NCBI GenBank assembly: GCA_002490425.1
Contig: DKTZ01000032.1
Coordinates: forward strand, 1-51,843
From: Ruminococcaceae bacterium UBA7217
GTDB lineage: Bacteria; Bacillota; Clostridia; Oscillospirales; Acutalibacteraceae
DNA length: 51,843 nucleotides
Direction of reading: 5' to 3'
This document shows positions 1-8,774 of the stretch, in pieces. The position numbers were made by a program, and so were the translations under genes. The notes below the pieces were generated by a model that ran no database searches, was not told the origin of the DNA, and saw only the letters and a list, made by a program, of their open reading frames with translations. Position 1 is the stretch's first letter, and each line of letters starts with the position of its first letter.

Positions 1-177
1 AATTTGTCTTCCTATATTATACAACACATGAAAAGCCAAAATTGTGACAATTTTCAAAAATTTTTTATTGCTTAATTTCTCTATGTCATAAAATATATCA
101 TTTGTCAATAACAAATACAAAACTGTTCAAAAAGCAAACAAATTTAGTATACTTTTTTCTCAAATGAGCACAAAAAC
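1..177. other. AT-rich stretch, no gene seen
   Basis: I see no ORF with a ribosome site and no clear promoter on either strand here. It lies beyond the terminator of the minus-strand lipoprotein operon. Confidence 0.5.
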
Positions 178-209
178 AGGGTACGGAAAAGGGAGAAATT
201 CCGTACCCT
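178..209 (-). terminator. intrinsic terminator of the M28 peptidase/lipoprotein operon
   Basis: On the minus strand an 11-bp stem (AGGGTACGGAA paired with TTCCGTACCCT) is followed by GTTTTTG. It lies 38 bp past the lipoprotein stop codon. The plus-strand reading also ends in a short T run, so it may work both ways. Confidence 0.8.
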
Positions 210-247
210 GAGTTTTTATTACCGTATTATAAAATTTTTTCGCCGTT

Positions 248-1396
248 TTATTGTTCAGCTGTTTTCCAGCCGAAATCAAAGGTCATTTGATTTGTGCAGG
301 GGAAAGAAATGAGCATTGTACCGTATTTTTCGAGTGCACCCGTAAAGGTTACGTTCATTGTAACAACCATATTTTTCTGATATGTGCAATAGGTCATATT
401 GTCGTTCACAGCATTTATGCCTGCCGTAATGTAGCAAGGCTCAAAAGCAATTTCATAAGAATTTACCTTAGCATAAGTCTTAGCCACATCAAAATACTTA
501 AGAATTTCGTCGGGTGTTCTTGTTGAAAACGCTTTGTTAACACTCTCTTCCTCGGGCTTTACGCAAATATTGATTGTTCTGTACCATTCTGTGGGAACAA
601 AAATATACTCTCCGTCCTCACCCTTGGCATTGTTGCCTTTTTCGTCAAGGTCAAATGCTAAGGTCGGAACTACCGATGTATACGCCGGGTAAATCTTCTT
701 TTCCTTATCTGTATAAAGGTCGGACACAGTTAAATCACTTGCGGTTTTACTGCCGTAAACATACATTTCATTTGTAAGGTCTGCACCGTATTCTGTCGCT
801 TTATCCTGCTCCTTATTTTTAAGAACACTGCCCACTCCTTTAAGAGAGGTGTCTGCATAAAGCCTGAATGCTGCGCGAAGCTCCTTTTGCTGATCGTCGG
901 AAAGTGCATTACCGTCAGCATCTTTAAACACAACATTATCGCCGTGGTTTATCCAAAACTCTTCACGGTAAGAAACACGCACATTTCCGTCCGCACCCGA
1001 TTTAATATTATTTATCAAATTATTAAAATAGGTGAGAACCGTCTCTGCATTTTCACTGAATTTTGCAAACTCCTCTTCGGGGATAAGCGCAAGAATATTA
1101 TCAAAATATTCTGTTTCGCCGAAGGTTGAAACAAGCTCATAATAAGAAAGCGTTACAGTTTTATCATCGGTTTTCTTATTTGTATTTTCAAACAGCGTTG
1201 CAAGCTTGTCACCTGCCATGCCTGCTTTTCTAAGGTCGCCGTATGTAAATGTAAACCTTACATCGCCGATATCTGTTTTAATTTTTGCCTCGACAGGTCT
1301 TTCGACTGCCTTACTGCCGCCGCATGCACTGAACAGCGACACCATTAAAACAAGCACAAGCATAAGTGACACTGTCTTTAAAATTACTTTTTTCAT
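248..1396 (-). CDS. putative lipoprotein of unknown function
   Basis: The 382-aa product starts MKKVILKTV at an ATG preceded by AAAGGGG; a longer reading frame from 1456 has no ribosome site. A hydrophobic signal segment ends in the lipobox LFSAC, so the Cys should be lipidated and the protein anchored on the outer face of the membrane. The mature part is acidic and polar, without a motif I recognise; it looks like one globular extracellular domain. It follows the M28 peptidase by 28 bp and is probably co-transcribed with it. That suggests a cell-surface role tied to peptide processing, but this is inference from position only. Confidence 0.7.
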   Translation of the reverse strand: MKKVILKTVSLMLVLVLMVSLFSACGGSKAVERPVEAKIKTDIGDVRFTFTYGDLRKAGMAGDKLATLFENTNKKTDDKTVTLSYYELVSTFGETEYFDNILALIPEEEFAKFSENAETVLTYFNNLINNIKSGADGNVRVSYREEFWINHGDNVVFKDADGNALSDDQQKELRAAFRLYADTSLKGVGSVLKNKEQDKATEYGADLTNEMYVYGSKTASDLTVSDLYTDKEKKIYPAYTSVVPTLAFDLDEKGNNAKGEDGEYIFVPTEWYRTINICVKPEEESVNKAFSTRTPDEILKYFDVAKTYAKVNSYEIAFEPCYITAGINAVNDNMTYCTYQKNMVVTMNVTFTGALEKYGTMLISFPCTNQMTFDFGWKTAEQ

Positions 1397-1424
1397 AAAT
1401 GCAAATCCCCTTTCAGAGAAGAAT

Positions 1425-2693
1425 TTAATATTCATCTTTAAGACCCTGTTCGTCAAACAAAAAAGCTGTTTCGAGCATAATCTTTAAGCCTGTTTCAATA
1501 GTTTTCATATCAAGAATATTAGCTGTATCCTCACGGGTATGATAATATTTCGCAGGAGTCGGGTCCATCGCCGCAAGAGCAACTGCCCGAAGCCCGCCCT
1601 GCTGTGCTGCCGCCGCATCGGACGAACCAAATGAAACTGATGCAAAAGGAATATCAAGACCGCAAATCTCCGTCGCCTTCTGAGCCATTTTTGAAGCCTT
1701 TGCGTCAAGCGAAACCGTTCCCGTCATATCCTTATTGTAAACACCTAAATAATCGTAATCATGAAGCGTATCAACCGCCATAAACACCGTTTCAGTGCCA
1801 TCCTCGGCATATTCCTTTGCGTGCGCCTTTGCAAATGCCTTAGCGCCTCTCAGACCGCATTCTTCACAACCTGTTGAAACCGCCACAACCTCAGTGTTTT
1901 CAAAGCGAATATCATTATCTTTAAGATATTTAATAACAGCCATTGACGCCATAACACCCGTAAGGTTATCGTTTGCGCCTGTAACGCATAATTTCCAATT
2001 CACAAAGAAAATGACTGCAACGAAAATCGGTATTGTAATAATCTGCAAAACAGTCATTACAATTGCGGCAACCGTGCCGTTTATGAAAAACGAGAGCACG
2101 GCCATAATCAGGGTTAATACTAATGAACCGATTCCGAGAGCTATCATTGTAACAAGGAATTTTCCGCCGCCCATATGTGTAAAACGCCATTCGTAAGCCG
2201 AGTCAATATGCCCTGCAAAAATAATTCTGCGCCTTGTTTCGCCCGCCGCTTTTCTTACGGCGATAACGTTTGACGACGTGCGTTTCGGAAACAGAAGATC
2301 AATAAATTCCTTATAAAAAAGGAACTCTCCGAGCAACAGAACCGCCGCCAGGGCCGAAATTGCAATCGCCGCCGCTCTGAAAGCTCCGCTTGCAGACGGA
2401 ACTGCATTGAGATACGACAGAATCATTAAAACAGCCGCTATAATCATTCCTATGCCGTCAATTACAACCCAGCTCATAAACGCTTTCGGGTGAACGTCAA
2501 AGCTCTCACGTTTGACCTCGTCAGCTATGCCGCCCATAAGGTTTTCAACATAATCCTGTGCTTTTTGCTCATTTTCTTCGCCTGACGGGCGAGGGCCTAT
2601 TTCCTTACAAATCTTTTTTATTTCTCTTACAGTAAAATTTGAACATTCTCTGACCTTAGAGTCAAAATGTGCGTTACTTTCTTTTGCTTTCAA
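1425..2693 (-). CDS. M28-family membrane metallopeptidase
   Basis: This 422-aa zinc aminopeptidase-like protein starts at TTG, supported by GAGGT seven bases upstream. All metal-site positions expected of the family are visible: His162 (GHIDS), Asp242 (GANDN), Glu277/Glu278 (CEECG), Asp308 and His385 (YYHTREDT). Four hydrophobic helices lie at about residues 74-97, 106-128, 178-204 and 207-233. The last two fall inside the catalytic domain, between the first and second zinc ligands, which is unusual. It probably acts as an integral-membrane exopeptidase. It is the first gene of an operon with the lipoprotein downstream. Confidence 0.85.
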   Translation of the reverse strand: MKAKESNAHFDSKVRECSNFTVREIKKICKEIGPRPSGEENEQKAQDYVENLMGGIADEVKRESFDVHPKAFMSWVVIDGIGMIIAAVLMILSYLNAVPSASGAFRAAAIAISALAAVLLLGEFLFYKEFIDLLFPKRTSSNVIAVRKAAGETRRRIIFAGHIDSAYEWRFTHMGGGKFLVTMIALGIGSLVLTLIMAVLSFFINGTVAAIVMTVLQIITIPIFVAVIFFVNWKLCVTGANDNLTGVMASMAVIKYLKDNDIRFENTEVVAVSTGCEECGLRGAKAFAKAHAKEYAEDGTETVFMAVDTLHDYDYLGVYNKDMTGTVSLDAKASKMAQKATEICGLDIPFASVSFGSSDAAAAQQGGLRAVALAAMDPTPAKYYHTREDTANILDMKTIETGLKIMLETAFLFDEQGLKDEY

Positions 2694-2730
2694 GGATAAT
2701 ACCTCATTTCACATACATATATACTTTTTA

Positions 2731-2759
2731 ATTGTATCACATTTTTTTTGCTCTGTCAT
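2731..2759 (-). promoter_or_regulatory. sigma-A-type promoter of the M28 operon
   Basis: On the minus strand ATGACA (2754-2759) and TACAAT (2731-2736) are separated by 17 bp, about 40 bp upstream of the TTG start. Confidence 0.6.
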
Positions 2760-2796
2760 CAGTTTTTTGAAAAAATCGCTTAACAGGATAAAAATA

Positions 2797-2825
2797 TTGA
2801 CATTTTCGATAAAAAAATATAAACT
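2797..2825 (+). promoter_or_regulatory. sigma-A-type promoter of the VanY-like gene
   Basis: TTGACA (2797-2802), 17-bp spacer, TAAACT (2820-2825), about 33 bp before the ATG. It is divergent from the M28 promoter. Confidence 0.6.
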
Positions 2826-2858
2826 TAATATACATATTAACAGAAATAAGGTATTTTT

Positions 2859-3740
2859 ATGGCAATACATATCACCAGACGGGAGCTTAAAATCAAAACA
2901 CGGCTTTTTGCGGCGCTTGTTGTTATTTTAGGCGTAACGTCAATTCTCTATTTTGCATTTTGCAGAGGAAAAGGCTACAATCAGATTAAAATTGACTCAC
3001 AGCCGTCGGAAACGGTAACTTCTGAACCGACCTCCGCACCGCCCGCGGAGCCGAACGAACCCGAATCCGAAAGCAGTACAGAATCTGAAAGTGAAAGCGA
3101 ACCCGAATCCGAATCTGAACCGGAATCGGAATCAAAACCGCATATTTCATGGGAATCCTATGACCCGCTTGAAGCATTGTCAGGCGACGAATGGATGCTT
3201 GCGCTTATAAACGTAAACCACCCAATCGGCAAAGGCTATACTCCCACACTATCCCCCGTAATTGAAGGGTCAACCGTCACTGCGGACAGCAGAGTTTCAG
3301 ACGCTTACAAAAAAATGTATGAGGACGCAAAGAAGCAGGATATTGTTTTAGCGCCATACGCAGGGTATTTGTCATATTACCGTCAGCAGGAAAATTACAA
3401 TAACCTTGTGAATAATTTCAAAGAACAGGGTATGAGCGAAGAAGAGGCAAAGCAGGCGGCAAGTGCCAGAATTGACGAGCCGGGAGCAAGCGAAAGCGGA
3501 GCGGGCTTAAGCGTTGATATAATCGGGACAAGCTCGGATTTTGACAAGACAAAGGAATACAAATGGCTTACGGCAAATGCTTATAAATACGGCTTCGTTT
3601 TGCGTTATCCCGAAGAGAAGTTTGCGATTACAGGCGTGCGTGCCCGTCCGTGGCATTGGCGCTATGTTGGCGTCGACGCCGCAACCGAAATGAAAACCCA
3701 AAACCTCTGCCTTGAGGAATATCTCGAGAAGAAAAACTGA
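2859..3740 (+). CDS. VanY/M15-like D-Ala-D-Ala carboxypeptidase fold, probably inactive
   Basis: The 293-aa protein has an N-terminal membrane anchor (about 14-35), a Ser/Glu/Pro-rich spacer (about 48-95) and an M15B/VanY-like domain (about 105-285). The family cleaves the terminal D-Ala of peptidoglycan peptides using two His and one Asp as zinc ligands and a catalytic Glu. Here the first ligand motif, normally SEHxxGxAxD, reads SESGAGLSVD, so the His is Ser213. The normal EPWH reads RPWH, so the catalytic Glu is Arg263. The SGYR arginine position is Leu171. Asp220 and His266 remain. The fold is probably intact but hydrolysis unlikely; it may bind peptidoglycan. The start is ATG with AAGG upstream. 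Confidence 0.8.
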   Translation: MAIHITRRELKIKTRLFAALVVILGVTSILYFAFCRGKGYNQIKIDSQPSETVTSEPTSAPPAEPNEPESESSTESESESEPESESEPESESKPHISWESYDPLEALSGDEWMLALINVNHPIGKGYTPTLSPVIEGSTVTADSRVSDAYKKMYEDAKKQDIVLAPYAGYLSYYRQQENYNNLVNNFKEQGMSEEEAKQAASARIDEPGASESGAGLSVDIIGTSSDFDKTKEYKWLTANAYKYGFVLRYPEEKFAITGVRARPWHWRYVGVDAATEMKTQNLCLEEYLEKKN

Positions 3741-3770
3741 GTGTATAAACAGAAACGAAGTGTAGAGCAC

Positions 3771-3870
3771 AACGACACTCGGCTCCCCTTTCAAGGGTGA
3801 CAAGGATTTTGTAGGGTACGCCGACCCGGCGTACCGTTTACTCCCTCAGTAAGGAAGCGGAAGAACGGCG
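3771..3870. repeat. intergenic palindromic repeat (TGTAGGG family)
   Basis: The perfect dyad GGTACGCCG/CGGCGTACC (3815-3835) is preceded by TGTAG, next to a CCCTTTcaAGGG-type hairpin. Similar modules recur in at least five other gaps in this window. Confidence 0.65.
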
Positions 3871-3881
3871 TAAGCAAGCCC

Positions 3882-4550
3882 ATGCTCTACTCTCTTATTT
3901 TACCCCGTCTGTCCTCAAACAAATATAAAAGGACTGAAAACAATGCTAAAAAAAGGTGCTGTGAAATCAAATCAGGCTTTTGTGCAGATAATATAACTTT
4001 TTGTGTTACTGTTTGTAATGCTGTTTTAAATGAAAACTGCTTTGCAAAGATAAACGAAACAGTTAAATCTTTTGCTCAAGGAAATGAAATGTTCTTTGGA
4101 TTTTACAGAACAGACGGTCTTAATCTCACAAAAGATGAATGGAAAAAATGTGATAAAGAAATACCGTTATTTTTTAAAGAAAACGGCGAATATAAAGATA
4201 TTGTTGAGAAAGTGATCAATCGTAAGGGAAAAGAAAAGGAGTACAGCGGATATTTGATTACAGCAAAAGCTCAAGTTAATGAACAACTTTACGAAAAATT
4301 ACAATGGATTTTACAGTATTATTTGGAAACTACTTTTTTTGTTCCTAAAATCAGCTTTACTGAATTTGAAACAATTTTCAGTAATTATATGAAGAAGTCC
4401 ACAAAAGACTATATAGCTAACGGCTACACCGATTTTTTATTTTCTTATTATGACAGCAGAAATTTTTCCGTTACATTTGATCCGCAAAAATATAATGCTG
4501 AAAACGTTTGTGAAAAAATTAAAAATATTTTTAATTCTCCGTTACAATAA
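3882..4550 (+). CDS. hypothetical protein, AT-rich, start uncertain
   Basis: The frame is open for 222 codons from ATG 3882, but that ATG has no ribosome site and sits at the edge of a repeat. The first 40 or so codons look unnatural. A good ribosome site (AAAAGGA) precedes an ATG at 3943 in another frame, which stops after 17 codons. The gene may therefore have lost its true start or carry a frameshift. The rest is rich in Lys, Asn, Phe and Tyr, with codon use far more AT-rich than its neighbours. I recognise no family. Recent transfer or decay is possible. Confidence 0.45.
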   Translation: MLYSLILPRLSSNKYKRTENNAKKRCCEIKSGFCADNITFCVTVCNAVLNENCFAKINETVKSFAQGNEMFFGFYRTDGLNLTKDEWKKCDKEIPLFFKENGEYKDIVEKVINRKGKEKEYSGYLITAKAQVNEQLYEKLQWILQYYLETTFFVPKISFTEFETIFSNYMKKSTKDYIANGYTDFLFSYYDSRNFSVTFDPQKYNAENVCEKIKNIFNSPLQ

Positions 4551-4588
4551 TTTATACAAAAACAAGGTAACATTTTTAAATCTAATGC

Positions 4589-4616
4589 AAAAGCACGGCA
4601 AAACCGTGCTTTTATT
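4589..4616. terminator. bidirectional terminator between the hypothetical gene and pyk
   Basis: AAAGCACGG pairs with CCGTGCTTT around a 4-5 base loop and continues into TTATTTTT on the plus strand and TTTTG on the minus strand. It serves the convergent genes at 4550 and 4646. Confidence 0.8.
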
Positions 4617-4645
4617 TTTATGCAAAATTGCATTACATATTATAT

Positions 4646-6058
4646 TTATATACTTTCAATTTTAATCAGATTCGTATTGCCGGATTCGCCGCTGGTGTCG
4701 CCGCCCGTAATAACGATTTTGTCGCCTTTATTTAATGAAAATTCCTTTTCAGCCATTTTCTTTGCCGTGTAGAACAGCACATCGGTCGATGTAAATTTTT
4801 CGCACATTGCAGGTGTTACTCCCCACGAAAGCGCCAGCTTACGCCACGTGCGTTCATCAGCTGTAAGTCCCAAAATCGGAACGGGAGAACGGAATCTCGC
4901 TACCATTCTTGCGGTCATTCCCGAAAGCGAACAGGCGACAATCGCCTTTGCCTCAATATCAATTGCCATTCCGCAGGTTGAATGTGACACTGCGTCAACA
5001 GAACTGCCGATTTGAAAATCCGTATTACGAAAACGCTTTTTATAATGAATATTGCCCTCTGTGGTTTCGGCAATTTTCGCCATAGTTTCCACTGCCTCGA
5101 CGGGGTATTTCCCCGCCGCCGTTTCGCCCGAAAGCATTATTGCGCTTGTGCCGTCATAAACCGCATTGGCAACATCTGAAATTTCTGCCCTTGTGGGTCT
5201 TGGATTGGTTATCATTGATTCGAGCATTTCCGTAGCCGTGATAACTATTTTACCGAGAAGTCTGCATTTTGTTATCAGCTTTTTCTGAATTGCAGGGAGA
5301 GTTTCAAACGGGATTTCAACGCCCATATCGCCCCTTGCGACCATTACGCCGTCGCACTCCTCGCAGATTTCGTCTATATTGTCAACGCCCGACTGATTTT
5401 CGATTTTGGCTATAAGCTGAATGTCGTCTGCGTTAAGCTTCTTTAAATATTCGTGAATATCTATAAGATCCTGACGGCAGGAAACAAACGAGCAGGCAAT
5501 AAAATCAACGCCGTTTTTTACTCCGAAAGCGATGTCCTTTTTGTCCTGCTCCGAAAGATATTTCTGCTTGAGCGTCTTGCCGGGGAAGCTCATACTCTTT
5601 CTGTCGGAAAGCTCGCCGCCCGTTACAACAGTGCACTCAATGTCCGCACCGTCAATTTCCTCAACTGTGAACCGCAAAAGACCGTTATTCAGCAAAATTG
5701 TGTCGCCCTTTGACAGCTCTTCGGGAAGACGGGGATAGCTCACGGAAACTGCCTTTTCATCGCCCTCAATATCCCTTGCCGTAAATGTGAATTTGTCGCC
5801 GTCCTTCAGCGTGATTTTTTTATTTTTAAAGGTCTTAATTCTGTATTCGGGGCCTTTTGTGTCAAGCATCAGCGCAATGGGTAAACCAAGTTCAGAACGC
5901 ACCTTTTTAACGGTGTCAATTCGCTTTTGATGCTCCTCATATGTGCTGTGTGAAAAATTAAGCCTTGCAACATTCATTCCGGCTTTGCACAAGCCCTTAA
6001 TAACTTCTTCCGTTTCACTCGCAGGCCCTATTGTGCATATTATTTTTGTTTTGCGCAC
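4646..6058 (-). CDS. pyk: pyruvate kinase
   Basis: Converts phosphoenolpyruvate and ADP to pyruvate and ATP, the last step of glycolysis, in the cytoplasm. The 470-aa length matches enzymes without the extra C-terminal PEP-utilising domain. Visible motifs are CTIGPAS (8-14), RLNFSH (32-37), DTKGPE (66-71), the catalytic-lysine segment IAKIENQSG (216-224) and the ARGDMGVEIP metal site (241-250). The start is GTG with AAGGA nine bases upstream. It is the last gene of a minus-strand run beginning at 11312 and ends at a strong terminator. Confidence 0.97.
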   Translation of the reverse strand: MRKTKIICTIGPASETEEVIKGLCKAGMNVARLNFSHSTYEEHQKRIDTVKKVRSELGLPIALMLDTKGPEYRIKTFKNKKITLKDGDKFTFTARDIEGDEKAVSVSYPRLPEELSKGDTILLNNGLLRFTVEEIDGADIECTVVTGGELSDRKSMSFPGKTLKQKYLSEQDKKDIAFGVKNGVDFIACSFVSCRQDLIDIHEYLKKLNADDIQLIAKIENQSGVDNIDEICEECDGVMVARGDMGVEIPFETLPAIQKKLITKCRLLGKIVITATEMLESMITNPRPTRAEISDVANAVYDGTSAIMLSGETAAGKYPVEAVETMAKIAETTEGNIHYKKRFRNTDFQIGSSVDAVSHSTCGMAIDIEAKAIVACSLSGMTARMVARFRSPVPILGLTADERTWRKLALSWGVTPAMCEKFTSTDVLFYTAKKMAEKEFSLNKGDKIVITGGDTSGESGNTNLIKIESI

Positions 6059-6086
6059 CGTAAATGTTCCTTTCTCGGGTTTTATA

Positions 6087-7034
6087 TTAATTCTCAGTTT
6101 CCCTTGCTGAGTTTTCTTCAGCTTCTTTTTCTTCTTTTTTCTTCTCTTCCTTTAAAATCTCGCTTGCTTTTTTAGCCTTTTTCTCAGCGTCTTTGGCTTC
6201 GTCTTTTGCTTTTTTCTCGGCTTTTTTAGCATCTTTTTGAGCCTTTTTTGCTTTCTTTTCAGCTTTTTTCGCTTTTTTCAATGCTTTTTCTGTTTTGTCA
6301 TCGGAATTTACAATCATAACTGACAAAGACCAAATTAAAATTGCAATCATCAAGAACAAAACGGTATAAAACGCATTTTCATAACGAAGCTCTACTACCT
6401 TACCTAACATTTGCAAAATAATTGAATCAGAACCTATTACACTACCGAGAGTAGTTGTACCGTCCACCAGAGGATTTGCAAAACGGGTTACAAAAATTAC
6501 GTTAGAGGTAATTCCTAAAACAACGCCTGCCCCTGAAAGAGCGGCAACAATTTTCGGTTTATTTTTAAAAATTGAGATAATCAAAATAACTAACGCCAAA
6601 ATGAGCACAACTGCAAAAAGTGCAAGTGAAATTACGAGCGGACGAAGCGCCGGATTGCCAAAAAGCATTTCTTTTATATTTACATCATTGCCCGATGACG
6701 CTGTATTTAAAAGAGATTTGAATTCATCAAGCTTTGCAAGGCAAATATAACCGTAGGTAATTTCCGTTGCCTGCTCCGCCGAATTTCCGGACCCGCCAAG
6801 AAGATTTTTGATACCCTCAAGCAAGTTTTCCGAGCCCAAAACATCCTTAATATTATTGATAAGATTTATCGCGTTTGTCCAGTCAAGTGCATAATAAATC
6901 AAATTCATAAAATATGCTATCGGAAAAGTTGCCGCCGCAAGCAACGCGGTAACAACTCTGTAAACTATGTCAAATCCGGACGTCTTTTTCTTTGCCTTTT
7001 TGTTAAGCTTAGCTTCATTTGCTGTTTTACTCAT
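6087..7034 (-). CDS. membrane protein with lysine/alanine-rich tail, unknown function
   Basis: The 315-aa product starts at ATG 7034 with AGGTG seven bases upstream; an in-frame GTG at 7043 overlaps that ribosome site and is less likely. Four membrane helices are seen, one near the N-terminus and three between about residues 130 and 245. A soluble stretch containing GGSGN lies between the first two. The last 65 residues are almost only Lys, Ala, Glu and Asp, in a KKAEKKAK-type pattern expected to form a charged helix or coiled coil. It lies between glnS (71 bp upstream) and pyk (28 bp downstream). No family is recognised. Confidence 0.7.
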   Translation of the reverse strand: MSKTANEAKLNKKAKKKTSGFDIVYRVVTALLAAATFPIAYFMNLIYYALDWTNAINLINNIKDVLGSENLLEGIKNLLGGSGNSAEQATEITYGYICLAKLDEFKSLLNTASSGNDVNIKEMLFGNPALRPLVISLALFAVVLILALVILIISIFKNKPKIVAALSGAGVVLGITSNVIFVTRFANPLVDGTTTLGSVIGSDSIILQMLGKVVELRYENAFYTVLFLMIAILIWSLSVMIVNSDDKTEKALKKAKKAEKKAKKAQKDAKKAEKKAKDEAKDAEKKAKKASEILKEEKKKEEKEAEENSARETEN

Positions 7035-7105
7035 AATTAACACCTGCCGATACCGAATTTTTATTCAGTACCGTTCCTTTCCTGTGTTTTTGCCTGTTTA
7101 ATAAT

Positions 7106-8770
7106 TTATTTTCCCCAAGAAGAATTTAGCTGTACCGTTCTGTTAAATACAATTTTTTCCTCTGTTGAATCCTTATCAGCGCAGAAATAACCCTGACGCA
7201 TAAATTGAAATGTGTCCCCTGCTTTGAGATTTTCGGCTATACCCTTTTCAACAAGGCAGTCCTTTAACACAACAAGAGAATCGGGATTTAAGAAATCCTT
7301 ATATGTTCCGTTCGATTCATCGGCAGGGTTTTCCACCGTAAAGAGCCTGTCATAAAGCCTTATTTCAGCCTTTACACTGCCCTCACTGCTTGCCCAGTGG
7401 ATTGTACCCTTGACCTTTCTGCCGTCGGGAGCATTTCCGCCCTTTGATTCGGGGTCATAAGTGCAATGAACACAGGTTACATTGCCCTCTTCATCCGTGT
7501 CATAAGAAACACATTTAACAAGATATGCACTTTTAAGGCGAACCTCGTTTCCGGGGAAAAGCCTGAAATACTTTTTAACAGGCTCTGCCATAAAATCGTC
7601 CTGCTCAACAAAGATTTCCTTTGAGAAAATAACCTTTCTTTTGCCCATTTCGGGGTGGTCAGGATGAATTTCTACCTCTAATTCTTCTGTCTGTCCGTCG
7701 GGATAATTGTCAATTACAACCTTTAAGGGTCGAAGAACTGCCATAGCTCTTGGCGCATTTGCATTAAGATTATCTCTTACGCAAGCCTCAATAAGGCCGT
7801 AGTCAACCGTGCTGTCCGCCTTGGAAACACCTATTCTGCTTATAAAATCACGGATAGCGGCGGCAGGATAGCCTCTTCTTCGCATACCGCAGAGGGTAAT
7901 CATTCTCGGGTCGTCCCAACCCGAAACAATGCCCTCGTTAACCATTTCAAGGAGCTTGCGCTTACTTGTAATGCAATAATTTATGTTAAGACGGGCAAAT
8001 TCAATCTGACGGGGCGGATTTTTGAAAAGCCCTGTTTTTTCAATAAACCAATTGTAAAGCGGACGGTGATTTTCAAATTCAAGGGAGCAAAGCGAATGTG
8101 TTACGCCCTCTCTTGCGTCCGACAGCGGATGTGCAAAATCGTACATCGGATAAACGCACCATTTGTCACCTGTCTGATGGTGTGAAACATGTGAAATTCT
8201 GTAAATTACAGGGTCACGCATATTAAGGTTGGGCGACGCCATATCAATTTTAGCGCGGAGCACCTTTTCGCCGTTAGCGAATTCGCCTTCGGTCATTCTG
8301 CGGAAAAGCTCTCTGTTCTCCTCTATACTTCTGTTCCTATAAGGGCTTTCCCTGCCCGCCTCTGTAAGCGTACCTCTGTACTCTCTCATCTGGTCTGCCG
8401 TAAGGTCATCAACGTAGGCCAGACCTTTGTCAATGAGAATTAGCGCACATTCATAAAGAAAATCAAAATAGCTTGACGCATAAAGACATTTTTCCCATTT
8501 AAAACCGAGCCATTCAATATCCTCTTTTATCGCGTCAATGTATTCGGTATCTTCCTTTTGAGGGTTTGTGTCGTCAAGACGCAGATTGCAAACTCCGCCG
8601 TACTTTTCAGCCGTGCTGAAATCAATGCAGATAGCCTTTGCGTGGCCGATGTGCAAATATCCGTTCGGTTCAGGCGGAAAACGGGTCTGCACATGATCGT
8701 AAACGCCTTCTTTTAAATCCTCATCAATAAAATCGTGAATAAAATTTGATGTTTTTATTACTTCTTCCAT
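7106..8770 (-). CDS. glnS: glutaminyl-tRNA synthetase
   Basis: Charges tRNA-Gln directly with glutamine. This 554-aa class I synthetase shows PPEPNGYLHIGHAK (HIGH at 40-43), LRLDDTNP, and an SKRKL variant of KMSKS near residue 270, then the C-terminal beta-barrel anticodon-binding region. The start ATG has AGGGG eight bases upstream, overlapping the end of gltX; only 4 bp separate the genes, so they are almost certainly co-translated. GlnRS in Firmicutes is scattered and often ascribed to transfer; many relatives use the Glu-tRNA-Gln amidotransferase route instead. Confidence 0.95.
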   Translation of the reverse strand: MEEVIKTSNFIHDFIDEDLKEGVYDHVQTRFPPEPNGYLHIGHAKAICIDFSTAEKYGGVCNLRLDDTNPQKEDTEYIDAIKEDIEWLGFKWEKCLYASSYFDFLYECALILIDKGLAYVDDLTADQMREYRGTLTEAGRESPYRNRSIEENRELFRRMTEGEFANGEKVLRAKIDMASPNLNMRDPVIYRISHVSHHQTGDKWCVYPMYDFAHPLSDAREGVTHSLCSLEFENHRPLYNWFIEKTGLFKNPPRQIEFARLNINYCITSKRKLLEMVNEGIVSGWDDPRMITLCGMRRRGYPAAAIRDFISRIGVSKADSTVDYGLIEACVRDNLNANAPRAMAVLRPLKVVIDNYPDGQTEELEVEIHPDHPEMGKRKVIFSKEIFVEQDDFMAEPVKKYFRLFPGNEVRLKSAYLVKCVSYDTDEEGNVTCVHCTYDPESKGGNAPDGRKVKGTIHWASSEGSVKAEIRLYDRLFTVENPADESNGTYKDFLNPDSLVVLKDCLVEKGIAENLKAGDTFQFMRQGYFCADKDSTEEKIVFNRTVQLNSSWGK

Positions 8771-8774
8771 ATCT

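Noticed and set aside
3943..3996. 17-codon ORF with good ribosome site AAAAGGA
   Set aside because: Too short and overlapping the longer frame; mentioned only as a hint that the hypothetical gene is damaged or misplaced.
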